From Paracoccaceae bacterium (GTDB lineage: Bacteria > Pseudomonadota > Alphaproteobacteria > Rhodobacterales > Rhodobacteraceae): DNA of 49,370 nt. Position numbers and translations under genes: made by a program. The stretch is taken from assembly GCA_030066905.1 (NCBI GenBank), contig JASJAR010000029.1, positions 1 through 49,370 of the forward strand. The letters run 5' to 3'. The notes under the pieces were generated by a model, which was not told the origin of the DNA, made no database searches, and worked only from the letters and a program-made list of their open reading frames with translations. Below, one piece after another: positions 49,232 through 49,370 of the stretch; within the stretch, counting starts at the first letter, position 1; the number at the start of each line of letters is the position of its first letter.

Positions 49232-49370
49232 TCGAATCGGATCGCTCTGCGGGCCTGTCCGTTTCGCCGATCTGCCGAATGCTCTGATCTTCATTATCGC
49301 AAATTGCGCTTTCGCCAAAATCCGCGTAAATCGGTTCTCGAGCAGGAATAACGTCCCGAGAGGGACCGGA
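49232..49370. repeat. Terminal direct repeat, right copy (circular junction)
   Basis: Exact copy of bases 1-139, stopping at the last base of the window just before the parA ribosome binding site. It should be counted once in the circular molecule. Confidence 0.95.

Overview
The window is one complete, circular, high-GC plasmid of about 49.2 kb that carries a whole photosynthesis gene cluster (PGC) of an aerobic anoxygenic phototroph of the Rhodobacterales (Rhodobacter/Roseobacter group, Alphaproteobacteria). Circularity is read directly: bases 1-139 are repeated exactly at 49232-49370, so the unit length is 49,231 bp. The gene set and order (bchIDO-crtA / crtIB-tspO-crtCD / crtEF-bchCXYZ-pufQBALMX / idi-bchP-bchG-ppsR-ppaA / bchFNBHLM-lhaA-puhABC-acsF-puhE-hemA) are those of Rhodobacter-type clusters, normally chromosomal. 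A few roseobacters are known to carry such clusters on plasmids.

Layout. (1) Maintenance module: a DnaA-like replication initiator (48265-48975, minus), an origin-like gap full of inverted repeats (48976 through the junction to 145), then parA and parB. (2) Mg-chelatase bchO-bchD-bchI with crtA (minus). (3) Carotenoid block crtI-crtB-tspO (plus), crtC-crtD (minus), crtE-crtF (plus). (4) Superoperon crtEF-bchCX-(39-aa ORF)-bchY-bchZ-pufQBALMX. (5) dxs, then a ParDE toxin-antitoxin pair, then idi-bchP-(PucC-family orf)-bchG, then the regulators ppsR and ppaA/aerR, all on the minus strand after dxs. (6) bchFNBHLM-lhaA-puhABC-orf98-acsF-puhE-hemA-cycA (plus), ending at a strong terminator facing the replication gene.

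How it works together: dxs, idi and crtE supply isoprenoid precursors; hemA supplies 5-aminolevulinate; bchHID(O), bchM, acsF, bchFNBL, bchXYZ, bchC, bchG and bchP make bacteriochlorophyll a; crt genes make spheroidene-type carotenoids; puf and puh encode an RC-LH1-PufX core and its assembly factors; cycA is the electron donor to the reaction centre. Nine perfect TGT-N12-ACA PpsR/CrtJ boxes and one near-perfect box lie at the divergent promoters, so repressor, antirepressor and targets all travel together. bchE, bchJ, pufC and pucBA are absent, so ring-E closure depends on oxygen-requiring AcsF.

Most notable: a nearly pure photosynthesis replicon with no transposase or conjugation genes; a toxin-antitoxin pair embedded in the PGC; a coupled 39-codon Cys-rich ORF between bchX and bchY; five copies of a palindromic repeat, two lying in-frame inside bchY and bchB; a run of hairpins between pufX and dxs; and anomalous starts for crtA (ATT) and crtC (no usual start codon in frame). 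Apart from the origin region there is no stretch over 300 bp without a gene; the 298-bp ppaA-bchF gap holds two PpsR boxes.
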